Below, in pieces: positions 42,456 to 55,524 of a stretch of 64,000 nt of DNA. Position 1 is the stretch's first letter. Every line of letters starts with the position of its first letter. The notes below the pieces were generated by a model, which saw only the letters and a list, made by a program, of their open reading frames with translations, did no database searches and was not told the origin of the DNA. Origin of the DNA: Microbispora catharanthi (GTDB lineage: Bacteria; Actinomycetota; Actinomycetes; Streptosporangiales; Streptosporangiaceae); assembly GCF_006334915.2 (NCBI RefSeq), contig NZ_VDMA02000001.1:248001-312000 (forward strand). Reading direction: 5' to 3'. Made by a program: the position numbers and the translations under genes.

Positions 42456-43207
42456 TGACGGTTCGATTCATCGGCGCGGGGCCCGGCGCGGCCGACCTCA
42501 TCACGGTGCGCGGGCTGCGCGCCCTGCAGGCGGCCCCGGTCTGCCTGTACGCGGGTTCGCTCGTGCCACGTGAGCTGCTCGCCGACTGCCCGCCCGGCGC
42601 GCGGCTCGTCGACACCGCCAACCTCACCCTGGACGAGATCATCGCCGAGATGACGGCGGCGCACGCCGCCGGGCTCGACGTGGCGCGGCTGCACTCGGGC
42701 GATCCCTCGCTGTTCAGCGCGGTCGCCGAGCAGATGCGCAGGCTCGACGCGCACGGTGTGCCGTACGAGGTGATCCCCGGCGTGCCCGCCTTCGCGGCCG
42801 CCGCCGCGGCGCTGGGGCGGGAGCTCACGGTGCCCGAGGTGAGCCAGACCATCATCCTGACCAGGACGTCGGCGCGGGCCACCCCGATGCCGGCCGGCGA
42901 GGACCTCGCGACGCTGTCGGCCAGCCGCGCCACGATGGTGCTGCACCTGGCCGTCCAGCGGATCGGCGCCGTCGTGACCGAGCTGCTGCCCGCGTACGGG
43001 GCGGACTGCCCGGTGGCGGTCGTCGCGCGGGCAAGCCGGGACGACGAGGAGATCATCAGGGGCACCCTGGACGACATCGCCGACCGGGTGGTCGCGGCGG
43101 GGATCAAGCGCACCGCCGTCATCGTGGTGGGCCGGGCGCTGGCGGCGCACGAGTTCCCCGACAGCCACCTCTACTCGGCCGAGCGAGACCGGGCGTGCTC
43201 GTCCTGA
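42455..43207 (+). CDS. cobM: precorrin-4 C11-methyltransferase
   Basis: The 250-residue protein matches CobM/CbiF: VRFIGAGPGAADLITVRGLRAL, CLYAGSLVPRELL, HSGDPSLFSAVAEQM, VIPGVPAFAAAAAALG and ELTVPEVSQTIILTR. It methylates C-11 of precorrin-4. AAGGAG at 42441-42446 serves GTG 42455, which shares one base with the cobL TAG. Its 3' end overlaps cobK by 13 bp. Confidence 0.94.
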   Translation: MTVRFIGAGPGAADLITVRGLRALQAAPVCLYAGSLVPRELLADCPPGARLVDTANLTLDEIIAEMTAAHAAGLDVARLHSGDPSLFSAVAEQMRRLDAHGVPYEVIPGVPAFAAAAAALGRELTVPEVSQTIILTRTSARATPMPAGEDLATLSASRATMVLHLAVQRIGAVVTELLPAYGADCPVAVVARASRDDEEIIRGTLDDIADRVVAAGIKRTAVIVVGRALAAHEFPDSHLYSAERDRACSS

Positions 43208-43935
43208 TCCTCGGCGGCACCGCGGAGGCGCGGGCACTGGCGGCCGGGCTGGTCGCCCTGCCCGGTCTCCGGGTGGTGTCGTCGCTCGCCGGGCGGGTCG
43301 CCGACCCCCGGCTGCCGGTGGGCGAGGTCATATCGGGCGGCTTCGGCGGCCCGGAGGGGCTCACCCGGTGGATCGCCGAGCACGGCCCCGGCGCCGTGGT
43401 GGACGCCACGCATCCGTTCGCGCGCACGATGAGCGAATCGGCGGCGCGCGCGTGCGCGGCGACCGGCGTGCCGCTGCTCGGGCTGCGGCGTCCCGGCTGG
43501 CCCGAGGGGCCGGGGGACGCGTGGCTGCGGGTGCCGTCACTGAAGGCCGCGGCGGACGCGCTGCCCGCCCTCGGCAGCCGGGTGTTCCTCACGACGGGCC
43601 GCCGCAGCCTGCCGGTCTTCGCGCCGCTGACCGGGCTGTGGTTCCTGGCCAGGTCGGTGGACCCGCCGGAGCCGCCGGTGCCCGCGAACGTCCACGTGAT
43701 CCTCGATCGGGGGCCTTACACGGTGGCGGGGGAGCGCGCCCTGATCGGCGAGCACCGGCTCGACGTGCTGGTCACCAAGGACAGCGGCGGGGAGCTGACC
43801 CGGGCCAAACTGGTCGCGGCGCGCGAGCTCGGGCTGCCGGTCGTCATGGTGGACCGGCCCCCGGCACCGGGCGGCGTGACCCAGGTGGCGGACGTCGCCG
43901 ACGCCGTCACCTGGGTTCGCGATCACGCGGGATAG
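43195..43935 (+). CDS. cobK: precorrin-6A reductase
   Basis: The 246-residue protein has the CobK/CbiJ pattern: LILGGTAEARALA, GGFGGPEGL, VVDATHPFARTMSESAARAC, LTTGRRSLPVFAPL and VTKDSGGELTRAKLVAARELGLPVVMV. It reduces precorrin-6A with NADPH. GTG 43195 lies within cobM. Its last 13 bp overlap the end of the convergent cobIJ gene. Confidence 0.94.
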   Translation: MLVLILGGTAEARALAAGLVALPGLRVVSSLAGRVADPRLPVGEVISGGFGGPEGLTRWIAEHGPGAVVDATHPFARTMSESAARACAATGVPLLGLRRPGWPEGPGDAWLRVPSLKAAADALPALGSRVFLTTGRRSLPVFAPLTGLWFLARSVDPPEPPVPANVHVILDRGPYTVAGERALIGEHRLDVLVTKDSGGELTRAKLVAARELGLPVVMVDRPPAPGGVTQVADVADAVTWVRDHAG

Positions 43936-45419
43936 CGGCGCGGGGTGTAGACGGTCGCCCGGTCTGCGCGTTCGACGACGCGGGTGGTGGACGAGCCGAT
44001 GATCAGCAGGCAGCGCATGTCGATCGTGGCCGGGTCGAGGTCGCCGAGCGTGGTGACCGTGACCGACTCCTGCGTGCCGCCGACGTCGCGGCCGACGACC
44101 ACGGGCGTGGCCGGGTCGCGGTGTTCGAGCAGCAGGTCACGGGCCGCGGCGACCTGCCAGGTGCGGGTCTTCGACGCCGGGTTGTAGATCGCAAGCACGA
44201 GGTCGGCGCGGGCCGCGGCGGAGATCCGGCCCGCGACCACCTCCCACGGCTTGAGCTGGTCCGACAGCGACAGCACGCAGTAGTCGTGGCCGAGCGGCGC
44301 GCCGGCGCGGCTGGCCACGGCCTGCGCGGCGGTCAGGCCGGGCACCACCCGCACCGGGACGTCCGCGTAACGCGGGTCGGCGGCGGCCTCCAGCACCGCG
44401 CTGGCCATCGCGAACACGCCCGGGTCGCCCGACGACACGACCGCCACCCGCGCCCCGGCGAGGGCGAGGTCGAGCGCGTGGCGCGCGCGTTCGGCCTCGA
44501 CGCGGTTGTCGGTACGGTGCCGGGTCTGGCGCGGGTTGGGTGCGACGCGGTCCACGTAGGGGCCGTATCCGACCAGATCGGTGGCCCCGGCGAGGACCTC
44601 CTGCGCCTCGGGGGTCAGCCAGGGCCGTCCGGCGGGGCCGAGGCCGACGACCGCGACCTCGCCGGGGCCGGTGCGTTCCGCGGTCTCCGGCACGAACGTG
44701 AGCTGGGCCGGGCTCGGGATCAGCGCCAGCGAGAAGTACGGCACGTGGCCGGGGTCCACGTCCTTGAGCGGGGCGACGCGCTGGGCGTCGGTGGTGGCGC
44801 GTTCGACGTACCAGGCCTCGTCGAGACGGCCCGCCTCGGCGAGGGCGTCGCGCACCTTCTCGAACGTGCGGCCCAGCTTGAGCACCGCCGCGGAATCCGT
44901 GCCGCGCAGCTTCTCGGCCAGCACGTCGGCGGGCAGGGTCCCGGGCAGGACCGTCAGCGTCTCGTCGCGTTCGACCAGCGGGCGGCCGAGCACGGCCGAC
45001 GCGCCCGCGATCGACGTGACGCCGGGGACTACCTCGGCCGGGTAGCGGTGCGCCAGCCGCTTGTGCATGTGCATGTAGGAGCCGTAGAAGAGCGGGTCGC
45101 CCTCACACAAGACGACGACGTCGCGCCCGGCGTCCAGGTGGGCGGCCAGCCGGGCCGCGCAGTCGGCGTAGAAGTCGTCGAGCGCGCCCTGGTAGCCGCC
45201 GGGATGGTCGGTCGTCTCGGTCGTCAGGGGATACTGGAGCAGCTCCTCCACCTGGCCGTCGCGCATGTGGTGGGCGGCGATCGAGCGCGCGATGCTGCGG
45301 CCGTGCCGGGCGGCGTGGTAGGCGATCACGTCGGCCGCGCCGATCAGGCGGGCGGCCTTCACCGTCATCAGTTCGGGGTCGCCGGGGCCGAGGCCGACGC
45401 CGTAGAGGGTACCTGTCAC
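43923..45419 (-). CDS. cobIJ: CobI-CobJ fusion: precorrin-2 C20- and precorrin-3B C17-methyltransferase
   Basis: The 498-residue protein contains two complete tetrapyrrole methylases. CobI is at about 3-245 (YGVGLGPGDPELMTVKAARL, CEGDPLFYGSYMHMH, PGVTSIAGASAVLG). CobJ is at about 250-498 (VAVVGLGPAGRPWLTPEA, SSGDPGVFAMASAVL, PGLTAAQAVASRAGAPLGHDYC, NPASKTRTWQV). The fusion is common in actinobacteria and puts two successive C-methylations on one chain. GTG 45419 lies 6 bp after the cobH stop. Confidence 0.94.
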   Translation of the reverse strand: MTGTLYGVGLGPGDPELMTVKAARLIGAADVIAYHAARHGRSIARSIAAHHMRDGQVEELLQYPLTTETTDHPGGYQGALDDFYADCAARLAAHLDAGRDVVVLCEGDPLFYGSYMHMHKRLAHRYPAEVVPGVTSIAGASAVLGRPLVERDETLTVLPGTLPADVLAEKLRGTDSAAVLKLGRTFEKVRDALAEAGRLDEAWYVERATTDAQRVAPLKDVDPGHVPYFSLALIPSPAQLTFVPETAERTGPGEVAVVGLGPAGRPWLTPEAQEVLAGATDLVGYGPYVDRVAPNPRQTRHRTDNRVEAERARHALDLALAGARVAVVSSGDPGVFAMASAVLEAAADPRYADVPVRVVPGLTAAQAVASRAGAPLGHDYCVLSLSDQLKPWEVVAGRISAAARADLVLAIYNPASKTRTWQVAAARDLLLEHRDPATPVVVGRDVGGTQESVTVTTLGDLDPATIDMRCLLIIGSSTTRVVERADRATVYTPRRYPA

Positions 45420-45425
45420 GTCACG

Positions 45426-46058
45426 TCACTCCTGCTCGCTGGCGATGGCGTTGATCGCCGCCGCCGTCATGGCACTGCCGCCCCGGCGGCCGTGGACAAC
45501 CAGAAACTCCAGGCCGGACGCCGCGAGGGCGCGCTTGGACTCGGCCGCGCCGATGAAGCCGACCGGGACGCCCAGCACGGCGGCGGGCCGTCCCGCGCCC
45601 TCCGCGACCAGTTCGAGCAGCCGGAACAGCGCGGTCGGGGCATTGCCGACGGCCACGACCGCGCCGTCGAGACGGTCGAGCCACAAGTCGAGGGCGGCGG
45701 CGCTGCGCGTGGTGCCGAGCCGCTCGGCGAGGGCGGGCACACGGGGGTCGCCGAGTGTGCAGATGATCTCGTTGGCCGCCGGCAGGCGCTTCCTGGTGAC
45801 CCCGGAGGCGACCATCTGCGCGTCGCACAGCACGGGCGCGCCCGCCAGCAGCGCGGCGCGCGCCTTCGCGACCACGCCGGGGGAGTAGTCGAGGTCGGCG
45901 ACCAGGTCGGTCATGCCGCAGGCGTGGATCATGCGGACCACGACCCTGGCCACGTCGTCGGCCAGGCCCGTCAGGTCGGCCTCGGCCCTGATGGTCGCGA
46001 ACGACCGCCGGTAGATCTCCGCTCCGTCGCGGACGTAGTCGTGCTCGGGCACGGACAC
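45426..46058 (-). CDS. cobH: precorrin-8X methylmutase
   Basis: The 210-residue protein matches CobH/Cbi[28 protein letters not shown] with the catalytic histidine, [12 protein letters not shown] and [33 protein letters not shown]. It moves the methyl group from C-11 to C-12 to make hydrogenobyrinic acid. GTG 46058 follows cobG by 10 bp. Confidence 0.95.
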   Translation of the reverse strand: MSVPEHDYVRDGAEIYRRSFATIRAEADLTGLADDVARVVVRMIHACGMTDLVADLDYSPGVVAKARAALLAGAPVLCDAQMVASGVTRKRLPAANEIICTLGDPRVPALAERLGTTRSAAALDLWLDRLDGAVVAVGNAPTALFRLLELVAEGAGRPAAVLGVPVGFIGAAESKRALAASGLEFLVVHGRRGGSAMTAAAINAIASEQE

Positions 46059-46068
46059 CCCTGTTCGT

Positions 46069-47208
46069 TCAATGGCTCACGCGGTAGCCGCCGGGCGTGG
46101 CGACCACGTCGGTGACCCGCCCGCGCGGACGCCCGCAGCGGCGCTCGCACCCGGCCCAGTGCATAGCCCCACCGGGCAGGACAGGCGAGCCGGACTCCGC
46201 CCAGCGCAGCGCGTCGGCCTGGACGTCGGCCAGGGCCTTGGCGCAGCCGGGTCGCCCGGTGCAGGCCGACAGTCTGGCGTACGGGGAGGCGGGATCGGTC
46301 ACCAGCCCCGCTCCGGTGAGCGCGGCGGTCACCGGGGCGGCCGCCTCGGGGACCAGATCGGGCAGCACGACGGTACGCCACGGCGTCAGCCGCACCTCGG
46401 CGGGGGGCAGGTCGGCGAGCAGGCCCGCCTGCGCGGTGGTGAGCCTGCCGAGCGGCACGATCACGTCGACCGCGACCCGCCCGTCCGCCTGCGGAAACAC
46501 CCCGCCCTTACGCGGCTCGGCAGCCGCCACGGCCACGGGCGCGGCACCGGGAAGGCGGGCGGCGATCGTCGCGGGGCCGTCGGGGAGCTCGGCCATGCGC
46601 CAGGCGTCCCCGCGTATCGACTGGAACGCCTCCGCGGCGGCGAGAGCGACGGCGACGGCGGCGTCGGCGGTCACCGAGCTGACCGGTTCGCCCGCGAGCA
46701 GGAGCGTCAGATCCCCGCAGGCGTGCGCGGCGAGCGTCACGTCCGCGCCGAGCCCGAGGACGTCGCCGGTGCCGTCGTCGAGCGCGAACAGGAATCGGCC
46801 GGGCAGGCCGGCCAGCGCTGGACGCCCGCACAGGCCCGCGTCCAGCGCCGGCACCAGCGGCCGGACGTCGAGGACGCCCGTAGCCGACCGGCCGCTGAGG
46901 GGCGAGGCGACGATGTTGCGCACGCGTTCGTGGGTCGCCGACGGCAGCAGCCCGGCGGCGGCCATCCGCGCGGCGAACGCGGCCGGGTCCGCCAGCCCGC
47001 GCACCTGGACGTTGGCGCGTGACGTGAGCTCGATGATCCCGTTGCCCAGTTCCCCGGCGCAGGCGGCCAGCTCGCGCAGCGCGTCGGTGGTCAGGGCGCC
47101 GCCGGGCACGCGGACGCGGGCCAGCGCCCCGTCCGCGGCGGCGTGCACCTGGAGCGCGCCGGGGCAGGCGTCCCGAGCCGCGCGTCCGGAAATGCCACCT
47201 ATGACCAC
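46069..47208 (-). CDS. cobG: precorrin-3B synthase
   Basis: The 379-residue protein is of the sulfite/nitrite reductase fold: [21 protein letters not shown] at its start, [13 protein letters not shown], and the Fe-S/sirohaem cysteines [11 protein letters not shown] and [12 protein letters not shown] near the end. CobG uses O2 to hydroxylate C-20 and contract the ring, so it marks the aerobic route. The likely start is GTG 47208, before [12 protein letters not shown]. No Shine-Dalgarno is seen, but TAGCAT lies about 7-12 bp upstream, where a -10 would give a nearly leaderless mRNA. Confidence 0.9.
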   Translation of the reverse strand: MVIGGISGRAARDACPGALQVHAAADGALARVRVPGGALTTDALRELAACAGELGNGIIELTSRANVQVRGLADPAAFAARMAAAGLLPSATHERVRNIVASPLSGRSATGVLDVRPLVPALDAGLCGRPALAGLPGRFLFALDDGTGDVLGLGADVTLAAHACGDLTLLLAGEPVSSVTADAAVAVALAAAEAFQSIRGDAWRMAELPDGPATIAARLPGAAPVAVAAAEPRKGGVFPQADGRVAVDVIVPLGRLTTAQAGLLADLPPAEVRLTPWRTVVLPDLVPEAAAPVTAALTGAGLVTDPASPYARLSACTGRPGCAKALADVQADALRWAESGSPVLPGGAMHWAGCERRCGRPRGRVTDVVATPGGYRVSH

Positions 47209-47261
47209 AAGCAGGATGCTAACGCCAGTTTTTCGATAGGGCCTCCGTCCCGTAGGGTCTG

Positions 47262-47412
47262 CGGTGAGCGATGGCAAGCGGAGGAAGCCGGTGTGAATCC
47301 GGCGCGGTCCCGCCACTGTGACCGGGGAGCGAACCCCACCACACGGCCACTGTCGGAAGACGGGAAGGCCGGGGTGAGCGTCGATCCGGGAGCCAGGAGA
47401 CTCCTGCCGTCG
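47262..47412 (+). promoter_or_regulatory. cobalamin riboswitch controlling cobN
   Basis: The aptamer shows AGCCGGTGTGAATCCGGCGCGGTCCCGCCACTGTGACC-type core pairing and the B12 box AGCCAGGAGACTCCTGCC at 47391-47408. It lies between divergent cobG (47208) and cobN (47457). Downstream pairing likely hides the cobN ribosome site GAGGGAGG. Confidence 0.94.
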
Positions 47413-47456
47413 TGCCGCCACGACCCGGGGCGAGGACCCCGAGGGAGGACTGTGCC

Positions 47457-51044
<3,588 letters not shown>

Positions 51045-52344
51045 GCCAGCAGTCGCCGGGCGAGCTGTGGCGCGCCCGCCCAGTGCAGGTGCAGGTAAGA
51101 CGCGGTGAGCCGGGCGTCGCCGGCCCCGTCGGCGCCGCCCCGCCACCGGAAGACGGGCTGTTCGCCGCCGGTGACCATGGTCCGGTGGAACTCGTGGCCG
51201 CGGAGCCGCTCGCCCTGCCGGGTCAGCAGCGTGTCGCGTACGGCCACGGCGTCGCGGTAGCCCAACGTCAGCCGGTCGGTCATCCGCCCCACGCCCGGCA
51301 CCCGGCCGCACATCGGACGGCCGTCCAGCTCCTCGCAGAGGTAGAGCAGTCCCGCACACTCGGCCGCCACCGAGCCGGGGAAGGCGGCCACTTCGGCGCG
51401 CAGCCGCTCGTTGGCCGACAGCTCCGCCGCGTACACCTCGGGGAAACCGCCGCCCACGACCAGTGCGGACGCGCCCTCGGGGAGGGACTCGTCGCGTACC
51501 GGATCGAACACGGCGACCTCGGCCCCGGCGGCGGCCAGCATCTCGACGTGCTCGGCGTAGCCGAACGTGAACGCCGCGCCGCCCGCGACCGCCACCACCC
51601 GGCGTTCGCCGGGTTCGTGTCCGTCCGACGGGTCCCACGGCTGTCCGGTGAGCGGGGACGCCGTCGCGGCGAGGCGTACGAGACCGTCCAGATCGCACGA
51701 CCCCGCCACGAGCGCGCCGAGCCGGTCCACCGCCGACACGGCGGCGGGCAGCCGCTCGGCCGCCGGGACCAGCCCGAGGTGCCGCGACGGCGTCATCACG
51801 TCGTCGTCGCGGTGGACCGCCCCCAGCACCGGGACCCCGGTCTCCTCCAGCGCGGCCCGGCACAGCTCCTCGTGGCGGGCCGACCCGAGACGGTTCAGCA
51901 CCACGCCCGCCACCCGCACCCGCGAGTCGAACGTCGCGAACCCGTGCACCAGCGCCGCCACCGACCTGCTCTGCTTCCCGGCGTCCACCACGAGTATCAC
52001 GGGTGCGCCGAGCAGCCGCGCCACGTGTGCGGTCGAGGCGAAGTCGTCCTCGCCGCGCCCGTCGAACAGTCCCATCACGCCCTCGACGACCGCGATGTCA
52101 CAGCCCGCGGAACCGTGCAGGAACAGCGGCGTCACCCGGTCCTCGCCGGTCAGCCAGGGATCGAGGTTGCGGCCGGGACGCCCGGCGGCCAGTGTGTGAT
52201 AACCCGGATCGATGTAGTCGGGTCCCACCTTGAACGGCGCGACGCGTAGCCCGCGCGCCGCCAGGGCCGCCATCAGCCCGGTGGCCACGGTCGTCTTGCC
52301 GCTTCCCGAGGCCGGGGCCGCGACCACGAGACGCGGGACGCCCG

Positions 52345-52947
52345 TCACCACTCGATGCCCTTCTGACCCTTCTGCCCGGCGTCCATGGGATGGCGGACCT
52401 TGCCCATCTCCGTGACGAGGTCCGCGGCCTCGACGAGCCCGGCCGGGGCGTCGCGGCCGGTGATGACGACATGCTGCGAACCCGGTCGACCGGCGAGCGC
52501 CGAGATCACGTCGTCGAGGTCGATCCATCCCCACTTGAGCGGGTAGGTGAACTCGTCCAGCACGTAGAACCGGTAGGTCTCCGCCGCGAGGTCGCGCTTG
52601 ATCTGCTCCCAGCCCTCGCGCGCGTCGGCCGCGTGGTCGGCCTCGGTGCCCGGCCGCTGGATCCACGACCAGCCCTCGCCCATCTTGTGCCAGGCGACCG
52701 TGCCGCCCTCGCCGCTCGCGCCCAGCACGGTCAGCGCGCGCTCCTCGCCGACCCGCCATTTGGCCGACTTCACGAACTGGAACACGCCGATCGGCCAGCC
52801 CTGGTTCCAGGCGCGCAGCGCCATCCCGAACGCGGCCGTCGACTTGCCCTTCCCCGGACCCGTGTGGACCATGAGCAGCGGCCTCGTCCGGCGCTGCCGG
52901 GTCGTCAGGCCGTCGTCCGGTACGTTCTCCGGCTTGCCCTGCGGCAT
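52345..52947 (-). CDS. cobO: cob(I)alamin/corrinoid adenosyltransferase, CobO type
   Basis: The 200-residue protein has the CobA/CobO P-loop HTGPGKGKSTAAFG, FQFVKSAKWRVGEE, KMGEGWSWIQRP and VLDEFTYPLKWGWID. It transfers the adenosyl group of ATP to the reduced cobalt. I use ATG 52947, giving MPQGKPENVPDD, which is the family start, rather than 52983. It is 1 bp from the chelatase stop. Confidence 0.95.
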   Translation of the reverse strand: MPQGKPENVPDDGLTTRQRRTRPLLMVHTGPGKGKSTAAFGMALRAWNQGWPIGVFQFVKSAKWRVGEERALTVLGASGEGGTVAWHKMGEGWSWIQRPGTEADHAADAREGWEQIKRDLAAETYRFYVLDEFTYPLKWGWIDLDDVISALAGRPGSQHVVITGRDAPAGLVEAADLVTEMGKVRHPMDAGQKGQKGIEW

Positions 52948-52948
52948 G

Positions 52949-54970
52949 TCAGCTCGCCTTCCTTCTATCGCGTACGAGGTCACCGAGCGACTCCAGCGGA
53001 AGCACGCGCGCGCCCAGTCGCAGGGCGAGCGCGTGCGCCATGCCCAGGCGGACCGGGCCGCCCTCGCAGTCGACGACCACCGAGGTCACACCGGCGAGCG
53101 CGGCGGCCGCGCGGGTCACGTCGCCGCCGGAGGTCGCGCGGCCGTCGGTCACGACGACCAGCAGGGGGCGGCGGTCGGGGTCGCGGAGTCGTTCCACGCG
53201 GAGCACGTCGGCGGCGGTGGCCAGGCCCTCGGCGAGCGGGGTGCGGCCACCCGTCGGGAGCGCTCGGAGGCGGGCCGCGCCGGCTTCGACCGACGAGGTC
53301 GGGGGGAGTGCGACCGTCGCGCCCGCTCCCCGGAAGACGATGAGGCCGACCTTGTCCCTGCGCTGATACGCGTCCAGCAGCAGGCTCAGCACCGCCGTCT
53401 TGACGGCCGTCATCCGCCTGCGCGCGCCCATCGAGCCGCTGGCGTCCACGACGAACAGGACGAGGTTGCCTTCGCGGCCTTCGCGGACGGGCTCGCGCAG
53501 GTCGTCCCGCTTGAGGACCAGGCCGGGGCCGCGCCTGCCGCGGCGGAGTTGGTGCGGGGCGGCGGCGAGGAGGGTCGCGGGGAGGTCGATGGCGGCGGGG
53601 CCGGCGCCGGTCGGGACACGGGTTCCGATCGTCCGGCCGTGCCGTCCCCGGCCACTCGACCGCCGCCCCGCGACGCCCGCTCCGACTCCGGTGACTTTGA
53701 GAACGGGAACGCGGAAGGGAACACCGGCCGCAGCCACGCCTTGGGGGCGGTCGCCGGAGCCGGTGGCGGAGCCGGACCCTTCGGGGGCGCCCGTAGTGCC
53801 TCCGGGGGCGCCTTCGGTGGTGCCGTCGCCGGCGCCCGAGTCGCCGGAGCCGTCCGGCGCCTCGGGCCGGCCGGGGCCGGAGCCCGGCCCGCCGGAGTCA
53901 TCGGGATCCTCGGGATCCTCGGGATCCTCGGGATCCTCGGGATGCTCAGGCGCGGCGGGCTCGGTCTGGTCCAGGAGCTCGTCGAGAAGACGCTCGTCCA
54001 AGCCGGGCGCGTCGAACGGGTCCCGGCGACGCCGGTGGGGCAGCGCCAGCCGGGCCGCCACCCGGACGTCCTCCCGGGTCACCACGTCCCGGCCCTGCCA
54101 GGCCGCGTGCGCGACCGCCGCGTGCGCCGTGACGAGATCGGCCCGCAGCCCGTCCACCTCGAACCCCGCGCAGACAGCGGTGATCTGCCGCAGTCGCGAG
54201 TCGGGCAGCCGCACCGACCCGAGGACGGCACGGGCACGCGCGATCCGTGCGGCCAGGGCGGCCTCCTCCGCGGCCCAGCGCGCGGCGAACCCCTCCGGAT
54301 CGGCGTCGAACGCGAAGCGCCGCCGCACGACCTCGGCCCGCTCGTCCGGCTCCCGCGTCGCGCGCACCTCCACGGTCAGTCCGAACCGGTCGAGCAACTG
54401 CGGCCGGAGTTCGCCCTCCTCCGGATTCATGGTCCCCACGAGCAGAAACCGCGCGGCATGCCGTATCGAGACGGTCTCCCGCTCGACGTAGCAGACCCCG
54501 AGCGCGGCCGCGTCGAGCAGCAGGTCCACGAGGTGGTCGTGCAGGAGGTTGACCTCGTCCACGTAGAGCACGCCGCGATGGGCCGCCGCGAGCAGCCCCG
54601 GCTCGAACGCCTTCACGCCCTCGGTCAGCGCCCGTTCCAGATCGAGCGAACCGACCAGCCGATCCTCGGAGGCCCCCACCGGAAGCTCGACGAGGGACGC
54701 CGCCCGCAGCGCCCCGGCCGCGTCGGGCTCGTGCGGCCCGTCGGGGCAGCCGGGGTCCGGTGCCTCGGGATCGCAGTGGAACCGGCACCCCGCCACCACC
54801 GCGACCTGCGGCAGCTGCGCCGCCAGCGCACGCACGATCGTGGACTTCGCGGTCCCCTTCTCTCCGCGGACGAGAACGCCGCCGACCCGGGACGAGACCG
54901 CGTTGAGCACCAGGGCCAGCTTCAGATCGGCGAGCCCGACGACGGCGCTGAACGGATAGGCGGGGTTCAC
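52949..54970 (-). CDS. ChlI/ChlD-type AAA+ plus VWA chelatase subunit
   Basis: The 673-residue protein fuses a magnesium-chelatase-like AAA+ ATPase (1-340: GEKGTAKS at 36-43, GVLYVDEVNLLHDHL) to a von Willebrand A domain (about 500-673) with MIDAS motif DASGSMG at 509-515. A long acidic Pro/Gly-rich linker includes an EDP repeat coded by a 9-bp tandem repeat. It probably replaces CobS and CobT as the ATPase partner of CobN. GTG 54970 overlaps the stop of the phosphatase-like gene by 4 bp. Confidence 0.9.
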   Translation of the reverse strand: MNPAYPFSAVVGLADLKLALVLNAVSSRVGGVLVRGEKGTAKSTIVRALAAQLPQVAVVAGCRFHCDPEAPDPGCPDGPHEPDAAGALRAASLVELPVGASEDRLVGSLDLERALTEGVKAFEPGLLAAAHRGVLYVDEVNLLHDHLVDLLLDAAALGVCYVERETVSIRHAARFLLVGTMNPEEGELRPQLLDRFGLTVEVRATREPDERAEVVRRRFAFDADPEGFAARWAAEEAALAARIARARAVLGSVRLPDSRLRQITAVCAGFEVDGLRADLVTAHAAVAHAAWQGRDVVTREDVRVAARLALPHRRRRDPFDAPGLDERLLDELLDQTEPAAPEHPEDPEDPEDPEDPDDSGGPGSGPGRPEAPDGSGDSGAGDGTTEGAPGGTTGAPEGSGSATGSGDRPQGVAAAGVPFRVPVLKVTGVGAGVAGRRSSGRGRHGRTIGTRVPTGAGPAAIDLPATLLAAAPHQLRRGRRGPGLVLKRDDLREPVREGREGNLVLFVVDASGSMGARRRMTAVKTAVLSLLLDAYQRRDKVGLIVFRGAGATVALPPTSSVEAGAARLRALPTGGRTPLAEGLATAADVLRVERLRDPDRRPLLVVVTDGRATSGGDVTRAAAALAGVTSVVVDCEGGPVRLGMAHALALRLGARVLPLESLGDLVRDRRKAS
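53901..53945. repeat. 9-bp tandem repeat (five units) in the chelatase linker
   Basis: TCGGGATCC is repeated four times perfectly and a fifth time with one change. On the coding (minus) strand it gives an in-frame EDP run in the flexible linker between AAA+ and VWA domains. Copy changes would only alter linker length. Confidence 0.9.
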
Positions 54971-55524
54971 AGGGCGGCCTTCCTGTTGACGTGAGCGATC
55001 CGCCAGCCGCCATGCCGGGCGGCCAGCTCGGTGCGGGACAGCGGGGCGATGTCGAACAATGCGGCCCGCGTCGCGGTCAGGCCGAGCGCGTGCGCGAGTG
55101 CGGCCCGGACGGGCCCGGCGTCGCAGACGGCGACCACGCGGGCGGCGTCCACGTGCACCGACTCCAGCCACGCGGCCACCCGCGCGCCCAGCTTGGCGAG
55201 ACTCTCCCCGCCGTGCGGGGCGGCGTCGGGGTCGGTCAGCCAGGCGCCGAGGCCCTCGGGATCGGTCTCCGCGATCTCCGCGAACGGCCGTCCCGCCCAC
55301 GTGCCGTAATCGGCCTCGGCGAGCGCCCCGACCACGACGGGCTCCCGCCCGGCCGCGGCCCGCGCGGTCGCCACAGCCGCGGGCCAGGGCGCGGCGAAGA
55401 CCACCGCGTCATCGGGAAGGGTCAGCGTGGCGGCCCGCGCCAGCCCCGACGGATCGGCGTCCTCGGGCGCGGGGAAACAGGCGCGCCGCGTGCCCGGCGT
55501 CCCCGCCTGGCGGATGATCAGCAT
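54967..55524 (-). CDS. degenerate histidine-phosphatase homologue in the cobalamin operon
   Basis: The 185-residue protein has the phosphoglycerate-mutase-like fold of CobC-type phosphatases: an opening [36 protein letters not shown] and [20 protein letters not shown]. The canonical RHG is RQA here (Gln6 in place of the phosphoacceptor His), and the second catalytic His of the usual SHGG is Asp135. Only Arg5 and Glu70 look kept. It is unlikely to be an ordinary phosphatase. ATG 55524 overlaps cobQ by 7 bp and its stop overlaps the chelatase start. Confidence 0.85.
   Translation of the reverse strand: MLIIRQAGTPGTRRACFPAPEDADPSGLARAATLTLPDDAVVFAAPWPAAVATARAAAGREPVVVGALAEADYGTWAGRPFAEIAETDPEGLGAWLTDPDAAPHGGESLAKLGARVAAWLESVHVDAARVVAVCDAGPVRAALAHALGLTATRAALFDIAPLSRTELAARHGGWRIAHVNRKAAL

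Noticed and set aside
54967..55524. Annotation as an active CobC alpha-ribazole phosphatase
   Set aside because: Both catalytic histidines are replaced, so an active-phosphatase name would mislead.
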